Below, piece by piece: positions 29,448 through 42,407 of a stretch of DNA of 64,000 bases. Every line of letters starts with the position of its first letter. Position 1 is the stretch's first letter. The notes below the pieces were generated by a model that saw only the letters and a list, made by a program, of their open reading frames with translations, did not search any database and had not been told where the DNA came from. Made by a program: the position numbers and the translations under genes. Location of the stretch: positions 87,273 through 151,272 of the forward strand of contig JANDJZ010000064.1 of the NCBI GenBank assembly GCA_027943245.1, written 5' to 3'. The stretch comes from Acanthamoeba sp. SK_2022b (Eukaryota; Discosea; Longamoebia; Acanthamoebidae).

Positions 29448-29704
29448 GGTGCTGACCACGAGACAGGCCAACCCCTTCAATCAATGCTTTTGTTGGTTTT
29501 CGGTCTCCTTTTCTGGTTTTTAGTTAAAAAGAAAAATATATTTCTTTTCGATTTATGATGAGCGCCTGCTCTGGGTTGGTGTAGCGCTTTCGTGTTGTGT
29601 ACGGTGGCAAAGCCGTTGTGGATTTGACTGGAAAGAGGGGGAGTGCGAATAAAATAAATACAACTTGGTCCCACGGCAATGGGGGGCGGCACGGCCCTCT
29701 GTGC

Positions 29705-30039
29705 TCAGCTGGAACTGAGCTCTGAGTCCCCGCCACGGCTGAGTACCCCATACTGCACACAGGCACACACACGCGCGTCACGGATCATGAGGCCGCGTAA
29801 TGGGGCAGGATCGAGGGACCGCTGCGATCCGAGGGAGGGGCAGCGGTGGCAGGGTAGTAATACCGATGGTGGCGTGGGATTGGTGTCATAGGGTGAATAC
29901 GGCGAGTTAGAGGGCAGGAAGTAACGCGGAGGAGCGTTGTAATTAGGGCTGTCTTCGTCGGAATCGTATCTCTGTGGGTTGTCGAACAGCGAAGTCCTGA
30001 CCAAGGGGTCGGTCGAATAAGCCGCGCGGTCCTCTGTAG

Positions 30040-30097
<58 letters not shown>

Positions 30098-31494
30098 GCG
30101 TGACCAAGCACGATTAGCAAACAACCTGAGACCCTAGCGCTGCCTGGGGCAGAGGGGAGGGGGCAAATCTAAAGCATAGAAATCAAAGAAGAAGAGAGAA
30201 GTGCCCGAACTCTCGTTCACCGCGCTAACGAGGTAGGGTACGGCCTGCGCGGTTGGCAGTAGCGCTTGTTGCCGTCTCGGGTTCGGTATCTGGTGGTTGA
30301 TGATCCGAAAAGACGCGTTAGACGAAGAACACAACAGCACACGTTTGCGCGCGGAGCAGGGAGAATGCGAGGGAGAGGGAGCCTCACCCGCCAGAAGAGG
30401 ATGATGACCAAACTCGTAGGCACGATCTCCCATATGAAGAAAAGCGCGAACACGCCCAGATCATTGAGCTCCAAGCCCTAGACAAACCAAACAAACAGGA
30501 GAGAAGAGGTGAGCAAACAAGGCGAGAGATGGAGGGGAGTGGAGGAAGGTGTTGATTACGCTTTCGACGGTGAAGCCGATGACATCGATGGCCGATAGCA
30601 CGTTAAAGATCGCCCGCGTGGTGAAGAGCAGGAAGATCATGACTGTCACCGAGACGACCTGCACGTTAGACGACTTCTTCGGCTGGAAGCTGATCTGAGC
30701 CTTGCCTGCCCGCATGAGGCTGGCCACTCGCAAACCGTAGTACGCGAGCACGCAGACGAGCATAGAGAAGCCGATCGCCGACACGATGCTCCATAGCTCG
30801 TTTTCCCATTCGCCCTGCGAGCTCTGTGTCGCCACAAAAGCCACCGACACTGCGCATGCACAGAGAGAGAGAGAGAGAGGAGTAAGTGAGAGGGCTGCCC
30901 AATGGGAGGCCATATTACGCCCAAACACGAGCCTAGTGCCCTGAGCATCAGGCTGACTGACGGTACCGATGGTCACGACGAAGTAGGTGAGGTTGGTGAT
31001 GGCGTAGATAGAGATAAAGAGGAGCCTTCGACCCTCCCACTCCTTTTGGGTCTTGTAGTAGATGTGTGCGTAGAAGAGGATGAGGAGAGAAAAGGTGCTG
31101 AATTGCAGGTTGATGGGAATCCTGAATAGGGTAGGAATGAGATGGGGGGTGAGAGCTCTCGAAGCAAGTGAAGGTACTTTCTACGGATGGAGGTACCAGT
31201 ATATAGAGAAGGTGAGAGCGAGATTGTTCTTCTCAAGAACGTCGATAAGAAGGAAGAAAATGGCGCGAAGCATGGAGAAAGGCACGCATTGAATGAGGAA
31301 TCCAAATTGCCAGCCCCAGCTGTGCCTGTATTGATCGAGTCAATGGCAGTGTAAATCGGCAGGATGGGGCATCTGACGTACCCAAACCAGACGATTCTGA
31401 CGATTTGAAAAAATGCTATGGATGCAAGAATACAGTAGAGGAAGAAGAGGATGAAGGCAAATGAGGCTGGCTCGATGTCGTCGAGGTCGCCCAT
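29705..31494 (-). CDS. Multi-pass membrane protein, THH1/TOM1/TOM3-like
   Basis: The start ATG 31494 opens MGDLDDIEPASFAFILFFLY, directly followed by a first membrane helix. Further hydrophobic segments lie in later exons: FSTFSLLILFYAHIYY (about 31050-31100), LLFISIYAITNLTYFVVTIG (about 30965-31020), WSIVSAIGFSMLVCVLAYYG (about 30730-30800), VVSVTVMIFLLFTTRAIFNV (about 30600-30660) and LGVFALFFIWEIVPTSLVII (about 30400-30465), giving about seven helices. The LFYAHIYYKTQKEW type of segment after a membrane helix resembles the plant TOM1/TOM3 GPCR-like family; this is by resemblance only. The C-terminal tail is cytosolic-looking, Ser/Pro/Tyr-rich. A (CA)n run at 30041-30097 sits in the last intron. 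The stop at 29705 assumes no further exon. Confidence 0.65.
30041..30097. repeat. (CA)n microsatellite in intron
   Basis: A dinucleotide run in the last intron of the membrane protein gene; it reads (TG)n in the direction of transcription. Confidence 0.93.
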
Positions 31495-31692
31495 CTTTTG
31501 TTCGCAATTGTCGGTTAGTCGCTGGTTGAAGCTGGGATTTAATCTGCTTCAGTTCTGTGGCAAATTGACAGGAAGAAGCAACTGCTAATCCCTCCCAAAC
31601 TTCTTCTCCTTTTTGCTCGGCACATTCCCACCGCTGTTGGCGCGCGTGCTGGGAGCGTGATGATCACGATATGCGATAGCTTTGCCAAACAC

Positions 31693-33233
31693 TCACTCCA
31701 ACACCGGGGTGTGATGTTGTGCATCAGTCTTGAAGGCAGCAAGCTGCGTGATGAGGGTGTCTTTAGCGTCCTGTGCGTGGGCCATAAAGTAAGCAGTCTC
31801 TTCAGCGGTCAGCTGGACGCCTTCTTCCACTGGCAAGAACCACGTCACACATGCGAAGCAGGCCCACGAGATGCTGAGGACCATCCAACGTCAGCACATG
31901 CCCGCTTGGTGGGAAGAGCGGAGAGGAGAGGGTGCGTAACTAATCTTGGACCTTGAATAGACCCTTCCTGAGGTCATAGCCGTTAGGCTTACTCAAGCCA
32001 TGCTCTGCCATTACTTCGTACAGCACGTCCATTCTCCCTTCATCCTCTGCGGATTCTTCCACTGTAGCCCATGAGCGATCACTCTCCCTGGTGTTTCAGA
32101 TCAAATCTCAGACGCTCGTACACTCTCGCAGTTCGTCATCGTAGACGGTGCACTTGGACTTCTCCCAGTCGAGTACTGCCACGATCTTGTGTTGTTCGTT
32201 GTCGACGAGCAGGTTCGATAAGTTGAGATCGTTATGGCATAGACCAAACTCCTCCTCGCTGGCTTCGTGTGATAGGCGGTAACGGGCCAACACGGTGTCC
32301 ACATACTCAGCAAGCAGCTCCCTCAGCTGTTGTACAAGCTCGGGGCTAGAGGCCAGCGTATCACCTATGGTCTCCATGCCCCAGCCTGTCCCAAGTCATG
32401 GTTAGAGGCATCATTGGTTGCGGATGGGTACAGGTGGGTACGGATGTGGTGTTCCACACAGTCGGCAAAATTGGCGAAGGGTCCTATCAATGGTCCATCT
32501 TGCACAAGCTCCACCAGGCCCAGCTCGCTGTTGAACGCCCCCACTCCTCTCTTCATCGTGTCTCTTACTGTCAGTGAGGCCAAGCGTTGTCCATCAGCGC
32601 AGCACTGGATGGCACGCACATTGGGCAGGAACGCAGAGATGCGACGAAGCTCAGCCATGATCTGGACCACCTGCACCGTGTACCCCCTCCTCTCCTCCTC
32701 CTCGAGGTTGGGCCACACCTACGCCTGTCCACTCTCAGTCTTGCTGACTTGGTCTTCAAGGCAACCAGAAGTATGCTGTGGTTGAGGCTTGGACGCACAT
32801 CGCTCAGGTTCTGGCCGTGGATCTTCTCCATGAGCACGAATTCAGCTCCCAGCGGTGAAAGGGCAGCGTCGCTGGAGAAGGCAACCACTCTGGGCACTGG
32901 CAGCACGTCCGGCCGCCCGTGTGTCCTCACAAACTCCATAACGGCGACCTCATGTGCAGTCTTCCTTCCTCGCCAGAAAGGGTGCGGGTTGGACAGGCGC
33001 AGAACGAGCTCCACCACTTCGGGAGGAGACGATGTAGCGGCCTCCACGAAGAAGACCGGGTTAATGACACCCTGGCTCTCGGAAAAGTGGGTGAGCTTGC
33101 GACAGACCATTCCCAGCGGAGCCAATACACGACTGACTGCTTCTGGCGTGATCTTGACCATTATCGCCGTCAGCTCTTGCAGCTGCGCCACCAGCGAGGT
33201 CGGCATAGTGGCCTGGCTGTTCGTCCGATCCAT
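31693..33233 (-). CDS. APH/choline-kinase-like small-molecule phosphotransferase
   Basis: The start is ATG 33233 (MDRTNSQATMPTS); the frame is open further upstream but only through a GTG. The N-lobe has a Gly-poor nucleotide-binding region and the pair VELVLRLSNPHPFW ... EVAVMEFVRTHG. The C-lobe has the Brenner motif HNDLNLSNLLVD (about 32195-32235) and the metal-binding VLDWEKS (about 32155-32175), as in aminoglycoside phosphotransferases and choline/ethanolamine kinases. The substrate cannot be read from sequence. An exon reading VEESAEDEGRMDVLYEVM follows (about 31940-32060). The 3' end is uncertain: that exon ends in a frame that stops at 31940-31942, while another exon (about 31693-31880; VQLTAEETAYFMAHAQD) reads on in a different phase. 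Confidence 0.68.
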
Positions 33234-33512
33234 CTCGCGCCTCGGTTTGTCGGGGAGATGATTTCGTTGCACGTTCTGCTATCTGCCCTGAGAAAAACCC
33301 AAGACTAACTCTCGGGGAAAGCGCGAAGGAGAAAGTAGACGCATCCTTCCCCAGACTGGAAGGGTAGGAGTATCACGGCGCACAACGGTGGCGTGTAACA
33401 TGACGAGAGAAAATGAGCATTTTAATTCCGGTCGGTGGTAGCACAAACAGGACACCCTCAGGACTGCACCCACAAGGACACCCTCAGTAAAAATATATGG
33501 AACGCCTGCTGC

Positions 33513-35078
<1,566 letters not shown>

Positions 35079-35320
35079 TCAGGAGCAACAACGCGTAAAG
35101 GAACAGCGGTGGCATGAGCACGGCTTGCCCCAGCTCGTGTGGCACGCTTGGCCCCTGACGAGGCAACCACCAGTGCCGTGTTCGGGATATTCTGTTTTTC
35201 TTTTTGGATTTCCTTGTTGGTGTTGCCTCGACGCAGATCGCCTCACTGGATTAAGAGGACACGAAGCTTCTTGTTGCGGCGGGTTGGAGTAGAAGGTCTG
35301 ACAAAGGAAGTTGAACAAAA

Positions 35321-38300
35321 ATGGGTAATTTGACCTCGTACGAGGTCAATTTGGATGAATTCAACATCGAAGATCCCACGCCGCTCGATGCCAACCAGAA
35401 GATGGCCCTCGAGAGAGGCCGCGACACCGGCCGACTCGACTTCTCCCTACACAGCTTAACCGACATTCCCATTCAAGTATTTGATCTGAGCAGTACGCTA
35501 ACCATCCTCAACCTCTCCGTTAACAAGCTCAAGTTCCTCCCCGCGGCGCTGTGGGAAATGACCTCGCTCGAGAGTCTCGACATCTCTTCGAACGAATTGG
35601 AGTCTCTTCCAGCCCAGATCGAGCATTTGACCAACCTCCAGGTCCTTAACGTCAGACACAACTTCCTCACTACTCTTCCCTCCTCGCTCGGTCGATGCGT
35701 CGCACTACAAAAGCTCAATCTCGAGTACAATCGGCTGAAGACCCTTCCTTCTCTGGAGGCGTTGACCGATCTGCGCGACCTTCGCCTCAAGTACAATCAA
35801 ATCGCCCAACTGCCGCCCAACCTGGGCGCCATCAAGGGTTGCCTCGATCTCCAAAACAACTACCTCGTCGAGCCCCCCGTGTGTGACTCGCTCGTCGAGC
35901 TTCTTCTAGAGAACAACTCCATCGCCGCTCTGCCGCGCAACGTCGACGCTCTCTCTGCCCTCACGCGCCTCACCCTCGCCAACAATAGAATCAAACGCCT
36001 TCCTGTTCAGATACAATACCTCAAAGTCTTGACCGAGCTTGGTACGCGTGCCTTTGAGCCCATCCTCATCTCGGCTGTTTGTTTTCTTACATTAGTAAAT
36101 TAAATCAAATCACACCACACCCAGATCTGCGCGAGAACGACATAACTGAGATCCCCATCGAGCTGGCAGAGCTGCCTGCGTTGAAAAGGCTCAACCTCGC
36201 CAACAACAAGATTTCCAGCGTGCCTCCCGAGCTGTGGACTCTCAAATGCCTGCAGGTTTGTCACTCTACGGCCTTCGTCCTTTCTGTTGTTTGAGCGTGC
36301 CCGTGTATCAGTGGTTCAGCGCTGTGGTTCCAGTGCGGTCCTGACTTTGACTGACTTGTTCTTCATCTCTTGCACTGCTCTCCAGGTCCTGAACCTTGGC
36401 GCCAACATGCTTGAGGATCTGCCTCCCAACATTCACAAGCTTACCACACTTAAAGAGCTTCTTCTTGGAGGTGCGTACAGATGTTGATGGCGATTTGGGA
36501 GACGTCTCCCCGAGCTCGTACACTCTGCACAATGAGAGGGTTCAATCCAGATTCACTTACGCTCTTCTCGTTTCTTCCTACTCTCTTCCACCAGGCAATC
36601 GCTTCACAGAGCTTCCTCGTGACGTGACGCAGCACTCCACGCTCACTTGTCTGATACTGGGGTGGAATCAAATCACGCGTATCGACCCTAGCATCTCATC
36701 TCTGGTCAAGCTTTCCATTCTTCACTTGACGGGGTACGCCTTTGTCCGGCCCTCTTCTGTGCCCCGCTTCGTCTTACTCTTCTCTTCACCACCAGCAATC
36801 GGATCAACGAGTTGCCAAAGGAGATCGGACAGATGAAGTGCCTCAAGGAGTTGTACCTTGCCGGCAACGAGCTCACCGTTCTCCCCGAGACCCTGTGCGA
36901 AATGAAGGGTAAGGCCTCAGTCTTGCCATTTATACACATGCAATCGCTTTCGGTTAACGCGCCCCCTCTCTCTGTTACATTGCTTCATCATGTACAGGTC
37001 TCGAGCTGATCGACGCTCGTCACAACAAGCTGTGCTATCTACCGCCCACGCTCAAGGGCCTCAATTTCCTTGAGAAGATCGACTTGGGCGACAACCCTTC
37101 GTTCCCTCTCCCGCCGGAACTCTTCGCCAAGAAGACGCTCACCATCGAGACCGCCTCCTCGAAAACCAGTGGCAGGTTCAGCGTGGCCAAGGCCGAGATG
37201 AAGGGCAAGCGATGGACGATGGAGGACGCCGTGGTGACACTCTGCGGATATCGGGGCAACGAGACCGACGACTACTTGGCGGTGTTCGACGGCCACGGCG
37301 GCGACAAGGCCGCACAGTATGCGGCCAAGCGCCACCACGGTATATTGGACGATCAGCTCAAGGCGCTCGAGGCCGCGAGGGCCGAAGCGGAGAAGACCGC
37401 CAAGAGCAAAGGGGTGAAGGGTACCGAACGACTGGTTGACGAGGATGACGTCATCGAGGCCATCAAGGTGCATTTGTTTGGGCTCGTTTGGAGAGCCTCC
37501 CTTTGCCCCTCTTCCCCAAATCACCACTCACCTCTTTTGGCTCGCGTTTGCTAGGCGTCCTTCATCGAGTGCAGTCGCGAGATGACGCACGACAACATCA
37601 AGAAGAGCGGTACCACCGCTGTTGTGACCGTGTGCTTGGGTACCGCTCACGCCGCCTTGGTCGTGCCTCTGTCTACACGCACCTGATTCCTTCTTTCTCT
37701 TCCTCGGCGCGCAGGGTCCAAGATGTATGTAGCCAACGTCGGAGACTCGCGTGCGGTCATCTACAAGGATGGTCAGGTCACGCGCATCTCGCTTGACCAC
37801 AAGCCTGATCTACCGGAGGAGGAGGTTCATACACCCACTCGCGGCCACCTTTCGATACCTCCGCCGCTTCCTGCTTCTCTCTCTCACACAGGGTCTCTCG
37901 TTCTCACTTCTTGCCGATGACAGAAACGCATTCGCAACCTGGGCGGGTTCGTGTCGCCCAACGGTCGCGTGGTGGGCATGCTGGCCGTGTCCAGGGCCTT
38001 TGGAGATCTGGACCTGCAGCCGTTCATCTCGGCCGACCCCTACGTCGACGTCATCGACATTGCCGACCCTCCGGATTTCCTCATCATGGTGAGCAACCCC
38101 TCCTTCCCCAATCTGCGTGTCTCCTTGAGGGGGACGCTCGTGTCCTCATCCATGCTCGCGCGCATGCAGGCCTGTGATGGCGTGTGGGATGTGATTTCGG
38201 ACGAGGCGGCCTGCCGTATCGTGGCGAGCGAGAGCGACGACATCCTCAAGGCCAGCATGAAGCTGAGGGACTATGCGTACCTCTTTGGCAGCCAGGACAA

Positions 38301-38331
38301 CATCTCGGTCATCATCGTCAAGTTCAAGTAG
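35321..38331 (+). CDS. Leucine-rich-repeat protein phosphatase (LRR-PP2C)
   Basis: A chimeric Ser/Thr phosphatase. The N-terminus MGNLTS has the Gly-2 needed for myristoylation (inferred, not proven). About a dozen LRR units follow, from LTILNLSVNKLKFLPAALW (about 35500) to LELIDARHNKLCYLPPTL (about 37005-37065). A complete PP2C domain comes next: RWTMEDAVV (37210), the metal site VFDGHGG (37280), SGTTAVV (37605), the YVANVGDSRAV block (37728), LDHKPD (37792), GGFVSPNG, LAVSRAFGD (37983), ACDGVWD (38170) and DNISVIIVKF (38298-38328). The Asp and Gly metal ligands are all present, so it should be an active Mn/Mg-dependent phosphatase. The domain order is that of PHLPP-type phosphatases but without a PH domain. 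The stop is TAG 38329-38331. Confidence 0.92.
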
Positions 38332-38639
38332 TCGTCCTCGCCGCACAACCACACACACCGCACGCAGACAGAGCGATGGGTGCCCCCAAAGTGGCGTGAG
38401 AGATGCCGTCGTCTCCAAGAAATGGAGGCAACACGCCGGCCACCAAAGGGTGTGGTGAGCGCCGTGTAAGGGAGTGTGGGCGCAGGTGTACTTTCGCTTT
38501 TAGCCAACCTATGTGTTTCTTATCAACCCATAATTCTTTGCATTCCTCAAACCCAAACAAGCAGTGCCAAAAGACGCGAGGAAGGCGTGGCGCTGCCCTG
38601 GATTGCGTCGTTTTCGCTTATAAGGTCTTTATTACGCAA
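38332..38639. other. Convergent 3' intergenic region
   Basis: These 308 bases lie between the ends of the LRR-PP2C gene (+) and the unknown gene at 38640 (-). Nothing recognisable beyond the two 3' untranslated regions. Confidence 0.6.
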
Positions 38640-39458
38640 CTACTTGGCCTGTTGGAGCAGCAAGCGCTGGTCTGTGTTTAGGGGACGCGTCCAGAACGCC
38701 TTCTCCTTAGGGTCTGCCTCGATGGTTGCTCGTAGCAGCTTCGTCGATTCGCTGTTGGCGAATCGGAACAGACCCACTGAGCAGCAGGCTAGCTGGGGGT
38801 AGTAGCGGCCAAGGTCCTCCCACAGCCGCGACTTAATCTTCATTCGCTGCAGCTCCCTGCCGTAGTACTTGGTGGTGTCGATACCCTGCGAGTAGGCGCG
38901 GCCCTCTTCAAGGGTGCTGTGTAGCAACACTGAGTTATCGTGTGGCGCTACGATCGACTCGCGGAGGAGCTGCAGTTCGGACCTGGCAGCTGCTGCGTGG
39001 TCGAAGAGGTTTACGTCGGCATCGGGCCTCCGCCTCCTAAAGGGATGCATCGAAGGTCGCTTCTCCAAACTCTCGCTGCCGTCCTCTTCGTGAAGCTCAA
39101 GCGGCGAAGCTTCTGCGGTGTCTCTTCTGCTGCGCTTACCTCTCCCGCGTTCTCCCTCTGACAGATCTTCGTCTACATCGCTGTGGCTCTCCTCGTATAC
39201 CCCACTACTCTGGTCAGAAACGCTCAAGTTGTCCTCACTACCCTCTGGCGAGTGTCGTGTCCGCTTTCGTTTCGTCTCCGGAACTCCCACCCACACCAGA
39301 GGAGGCGGTTCGCCGGGTGGAGGCGCACACAGAAAGACGGCAGCTACGCGAATGGCGGCCTGGGCCCGTTCCGCTTCAGTATGCCACAGACTGCATATCA
39401 GCCTGCTCACTTCATCGTCCTTCTTCTTCCAGTCCTCTGCTGCCACTTCCTCCTCCAT
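38640..39458 (-). CDS. Unknown protein, acidic/basic low-complexity centre
   Basis: A 272-residue reading frame with no intron, unusual in this window. The start MEEEVAAEDWKKKDDEVSRL suggests an N-terminal helix; a Ser/Glu/Asp-rich stretch with a basic cluster (GRGKRSRRD) follows, which could be a nuclear signal. The C-terminal third looks folded (YYGRELQRMKIKSRLWEDL, ACCSVGLFRFANSESTKLL). I do not recognise the family. Length, codon use and low-complexity layout support a real gene. Confidence 0.7.
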   Translation of the reverse strand: MEEEVAAEDWKKKDDEVSRLICSLWHTEAERAQAAIRVAAVFLCAPPPGEPPPLVWVGVPETKRKRTRHSPEGSEDNLSVSDQSSGVYEESHSDVDEDLSEGERGRGKRSRRDTAEASPLELHEEDGSESLEKRPSMHPFRRRRPDADVNLFDHAAAARSELQLLRESIVAPHDNSVLLHSTLEEGRAYSQGIDTTKYYGRELQRMKIKSRLWEDLGRYYPQLACCSVGLFRFANSESTKLLRATIEADPKEKAFWTRPLNTDQRLLLQQAK

Positions 39459-39823
39459 CTTTCAGAGGCGTCTGAAGAAGCGAAACCGCCATTCCTCTCC
39501 TTATACCGGTCCATTGCTCTTTTGCCACACCCACGCGCTTCAGTACTTTTTCAGCCCTCCCTGCCCGCCAAGAGAGGACTCAGCGCAATGAAAGGGGTGG
39601 CGAGTGTCCGCAGGTGGCGCCTCTGGCGCGTCCAGATACTGGGAGCAGAATGCAAATAAAATAGTATTTATCTGTTCACCGAAATACTCAACTGTCTTAA
39701 TTAGCGCTTCGATTCACCATTAGACCCCTACGCCAGCGCACGATTTATTACTCGCTCAGGGCCCTCTCTTCCAGTCCCCTCACCTTCCCGCTACGTAACA
39801 GAGGCTCCATTATTATTAGCAGC
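39459..39823. other. Divergent intergenic region
   Basis: These 365 bases separate two outward-facing genes, so they should carry both promoters. The stretch 39655-39720 is AT-rich. No RNA gene or further ORF is convincing. Confidence 0.6.
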
Positions 39824-41341
39824 ATGTCATCATCTTCATCGAGCGAAAACAGCGATCTGCCATTTGCGCAGGAGCGACGTGCCGCGCTGGATGCCGTCGT
39901 AGGCGCATGCCAGCTCGTGCGCCGCGTGCAGGAGGGCCTTGTATCGCAGGAGACCCTTGAGAAGCGCGACCGCTCGCCCGTTACTGTGGCTGACTACGCC
40001 GCCCAGGTGCTCATCGTCCACCACCTGACCCAGCGCTTCCCCTCCTATCCGTTCATCGCCGAGGAGTCCAGCGGTGAGCTGCGTCGCGAGGGCAAGGAGG
40101 AGATGCGCGCGCGGCTGCTCGAGCACGTCCGGCCCGTGGTGCCCTCCATCCAGGACGAGGCCACCCTCCTCGACGTCATCGATCGCGGCGGCAGCGGCAA
40201 GGCCAAGGCGGAGGGCCAGGAGTCGACCAAGTCGCCCTCGGGTCTCTGGTGGACGCTCGACCCTATCGGTACTCCCTCTTGGCGCATCGCCCGTCGTGTG
40301 CGCTCGATGTCGGCTGACATTGGCGAGGCTCTGTTCGGGCAGATGGCACGCTTGGCTTCCTCAGGCGCGAGCAGTACGCCATCGCGCTCGCTCTGATGCA
40401 AGATAACGAGCCTGTGCTTGGCGTGCTCGGCTGCCCGGCCCTGCCGCGAAGCATCTCCGAAGCCTGTACGCCCGTTGCCACCCCGTCCCGGGCAGTGGTC
40501 CGCTGGGCTTACATCTCTCCAACGGCCATCTCGCCGTCCCTGTGATGTGCGTGGCGTCTCAGCGTCGCCCGTGGGCTGCGTGCTGGTGGCTGTGAAGGGC
40601 CAGGGCTGCTTCATGCGCGCCGCGAGCGAGGGCGCCACGGAGGAGACCAGGGTCTCGGTCTCCGGCGTGACCGACAGCGCCCTGGCCAACTTCGCCGAGA
40701 GCGTGGAGGCCTCCCACTCCTCTCACGACGTGAGCCAGCGCATCGCCCAGAATCTGGGTAGCCTCCCTCGCCTTCCCCCCTTCGTCACTCGCCTGCATTG
40801 CTCAATCAAACTCTCTCTCTCTCTCTCTCTCTCCTTTGCACGTGTTGTTAGGCATCACGGCCGTGCCGGTGCGCATGGACAGCCAGTGCAAGTATGCAAT
40901 CGTGGCTCGAGGCGACGCATCGATTTATCTTAGACTGACCAGGTGCTCCTCGCTTCTCTCTCTCTCTCTCTCTCTCCCCTCCCCTCTCTGTGCGCGCTCG
41001 AATGAGTGACTGAACAACCAAATCGGTTCGTGGTGCACCGCGCCCGCTGCAGCTCGTCGTACGTGGAGAACATCTGGGACCACGCTGCCGGCGTGGTGGC
41101 CGTCAAGGAGGCCGGCGGCGAGGTGACCGACCTCGAGGGCAAGCCCTTAGACTGGTCCCACGGCAAGAAGCTGTCGCACAACAAGGTGCAGTCGATTCCA
41201 CCAGCGTAGTTGTGTGCGACTTTAGGGAGTAATTGACGCTAGAGAACCGCACGCACGCAGGGCGTCGTAGCCACGAACGGGAAGCTCCACCAGGCGGTGC
41301 TGGCCGCAATCCAGGCGGCCCTCAGCGAAAACAAGCTGTGA
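39824..41341 (+). CDS. 3'(2'),5'-bisphosphate nucleotidase (HAL2/MET22-like)
   Basis: Removes the 3' phosphate from PAP and PAPS, clearing a by-product of sulfate assimilation. It belongs to the inositol monophosphatase superfamily. Visible signatures: FIAEESSGEL (about 40050-40080; metal-binding Glu), the LDPIDGT metal site rebuilt exactly by splicing (codon for Asp is split by the intron that starts at about 40268), GCVLVAVKGQGCFMR (about 40570-40620), and WDHAAGVVAVKEAGGEVTD (about 41070-41130). The Ser-rich start MSSSSSSENSDLPF is the first ATG of the frame. The stop is TGA 41339-41341. HAL2 enzymes are inhibited by Li and Na; whether this one is cannot be judged from sequence. Confidence 0.9.
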
Positions 41342-41387
41342 GGTGAAGATTGCTTCGCCGCTCCAGTTGCTTCTTGAACGTGGTCAC

Positions 41388-41393
41388 AAAAAA
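41388..41393 (-). terminator. RNA polymerase III T-run terminator
   Basis: Six A on the plus strand, hence TTTTTT in the direction of the tRNA gene, starting a few bases after its 3' end. Confidence 0.8.
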
Positions 41394-41397
41394 GACT

Positions 41398-41469
41398 TAG
41401 CAGAGGATGGTTTCGATCCATCGACCTGTGGGTTATGGGCCCACCACGCTTCCACTGCGCCACTCTGCT
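41398..41469 (-). tRNA. Initiator tRNA-Met (CAU)
   Basis: A 72-nt cloverleaf on the minus strand. The acceptor stem is AGCAGAG paired with CTCTGCT, with discriminator A. The D arm begins TGGCGCAGTGG. The anticodon stem is GGTGGG with loop CCCATAA, anticodon CAT. The T arm carries GATCGAAA, the A-containing T loop of eukaryotic initiators in place of TTCGAA. The A1-U72 pair and three G-C pairs in the anticodon stem are initiator marks. There is no intron; a T-run terminator follows. Confidence 0.95.
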
Positions 41470-41556
41470 TTGCCTAAATTAGGCTAGGAACAACAGATTT
41501 TGTGCAGTGAGTTCGTAATATAACAAGAAGAAAAATGCCTTGCCGAGCGAGAGATT

Positions 41557-42000
41557 ATGGAGACAGAGGACCAGTTGATTGGCCTCCCCCTGGAGATTTG
41601 GTATCACGTCTTTTCATTTCTGGAAGCCAAACAGGCCCTTTCGCTGTGCATGGTCTGTCGCGCTTGGCACGACGTCTTATTTGCCCAAGGTTGCCTCTCA
41701 ACTTTAGGTTGGCTTCAATGGCCTGCGCTTACATGTGGTGGGCAGGGAGCTGGGTGTGGGCCACCTGGTACCGCCAGCAATTCCCAGAGAGTCGGGCCAA
41801 GCCACGCACACCCTCACGCTGGAAGAACCTCTTCCTCCTCCGGTGCGCAGGGGTCAGTTCGTGCGCACACGCTTTCTAACTTTGGACCTTGGCGCAGAGT
41901 GCGTGAAGAGCAGATCAAAGCAGCTGCGAAGCTTGTGGCAGCCCCAGATGCTGCCCCGCGTGCACCAAGCTGGTCCGGTATTGGTCCCTACTGCGGGTGA
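41557..42000 (+). CDS. Small F-box protein
   Basis: About 110 residues over three exons: 41557-41689, 41746-41842 and 41898-42000. Exon 1 codes the F-box (LPLEIWYHVFSFLEAKQALS ... CRAWHDVLFAQ). Exon 2, found by matching phases, supplies WATWYRQQFPESRAK and RWKNLFLLR, the usual W..Y...FP plus WK.L F-box-protein follow-on. Exon 3 ends VREEQIKAAAKLV and a stop. F-box proteins link substrates to SKP1-CUL1 ubiquitin ligases; no substrate-binding domain is present, so this is either a minimal adaptor or a remnant. An unspliced frame also stays open to 42000, but it breaks the F-box follow-on motif. Confidence 0.72.
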   Translation: METEDQLIGLPLEIWYHVFSFLEAKQALSLCMVCRAWHDVLFAQGCLSTLGWLQWPALTCGGQGAGCGPPGTASNSQRVGPSHAHPHAGRTSSSSGAQGSVRAHTLSNFGPWRRVREEQIKAAAKLVAAPDAAPRAPSWSGIGPYCG

Positions 42001-42407
42001 GTCCTGTTGGAACGACAATCTTTTATGTATCCGCCTCACTGGGCAAACGGAAGGTCGGAGGGACTCGAGCCACCTCCTAACTTTCGCAGCAACTCGGTCG
42101 TTTGCGCCTGGCAAGTCGTAGGGCCTCGATGAATACCGTGAGGTCACGGCTGCCTCGAGTGGCCGCCAGCAACGGTGACACGCAGGCAACCGAGAGGATG
42201 GGGTGGCCAAGGAGATCGAGACAAAAAGACGAATAAACTCGAGATTTGGTTTATGTACAAAAGAAAGCGAGTAAAAACCGGGTTAAAGAACACCAGTAAC
42301 TCTGAGCGCGTTGGAGGTGACCCGGGTGGCCGGCAAGGTCGGAGGGCAAACTTGGCAGCTGGCGGCCAGGCGGGCAGAGGCCTGTCTTGGGATCAGCAGA
42401 GGCCCAA

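Noticed and set aside
32587..33261. 224-codon plus-strand ORF
   Set aside because: Shadow of the APH-like phosphotransferase exons, whose HNDL and LDWE motifs are on the minus strand.
41735..42121. Alternative F-box C-terminus in another frame
   Set aside because: The three-exon model ending at 42000 restores the W..Y...FP and WK.L motifs with matching phases; the other frame needs an 18-base intron.
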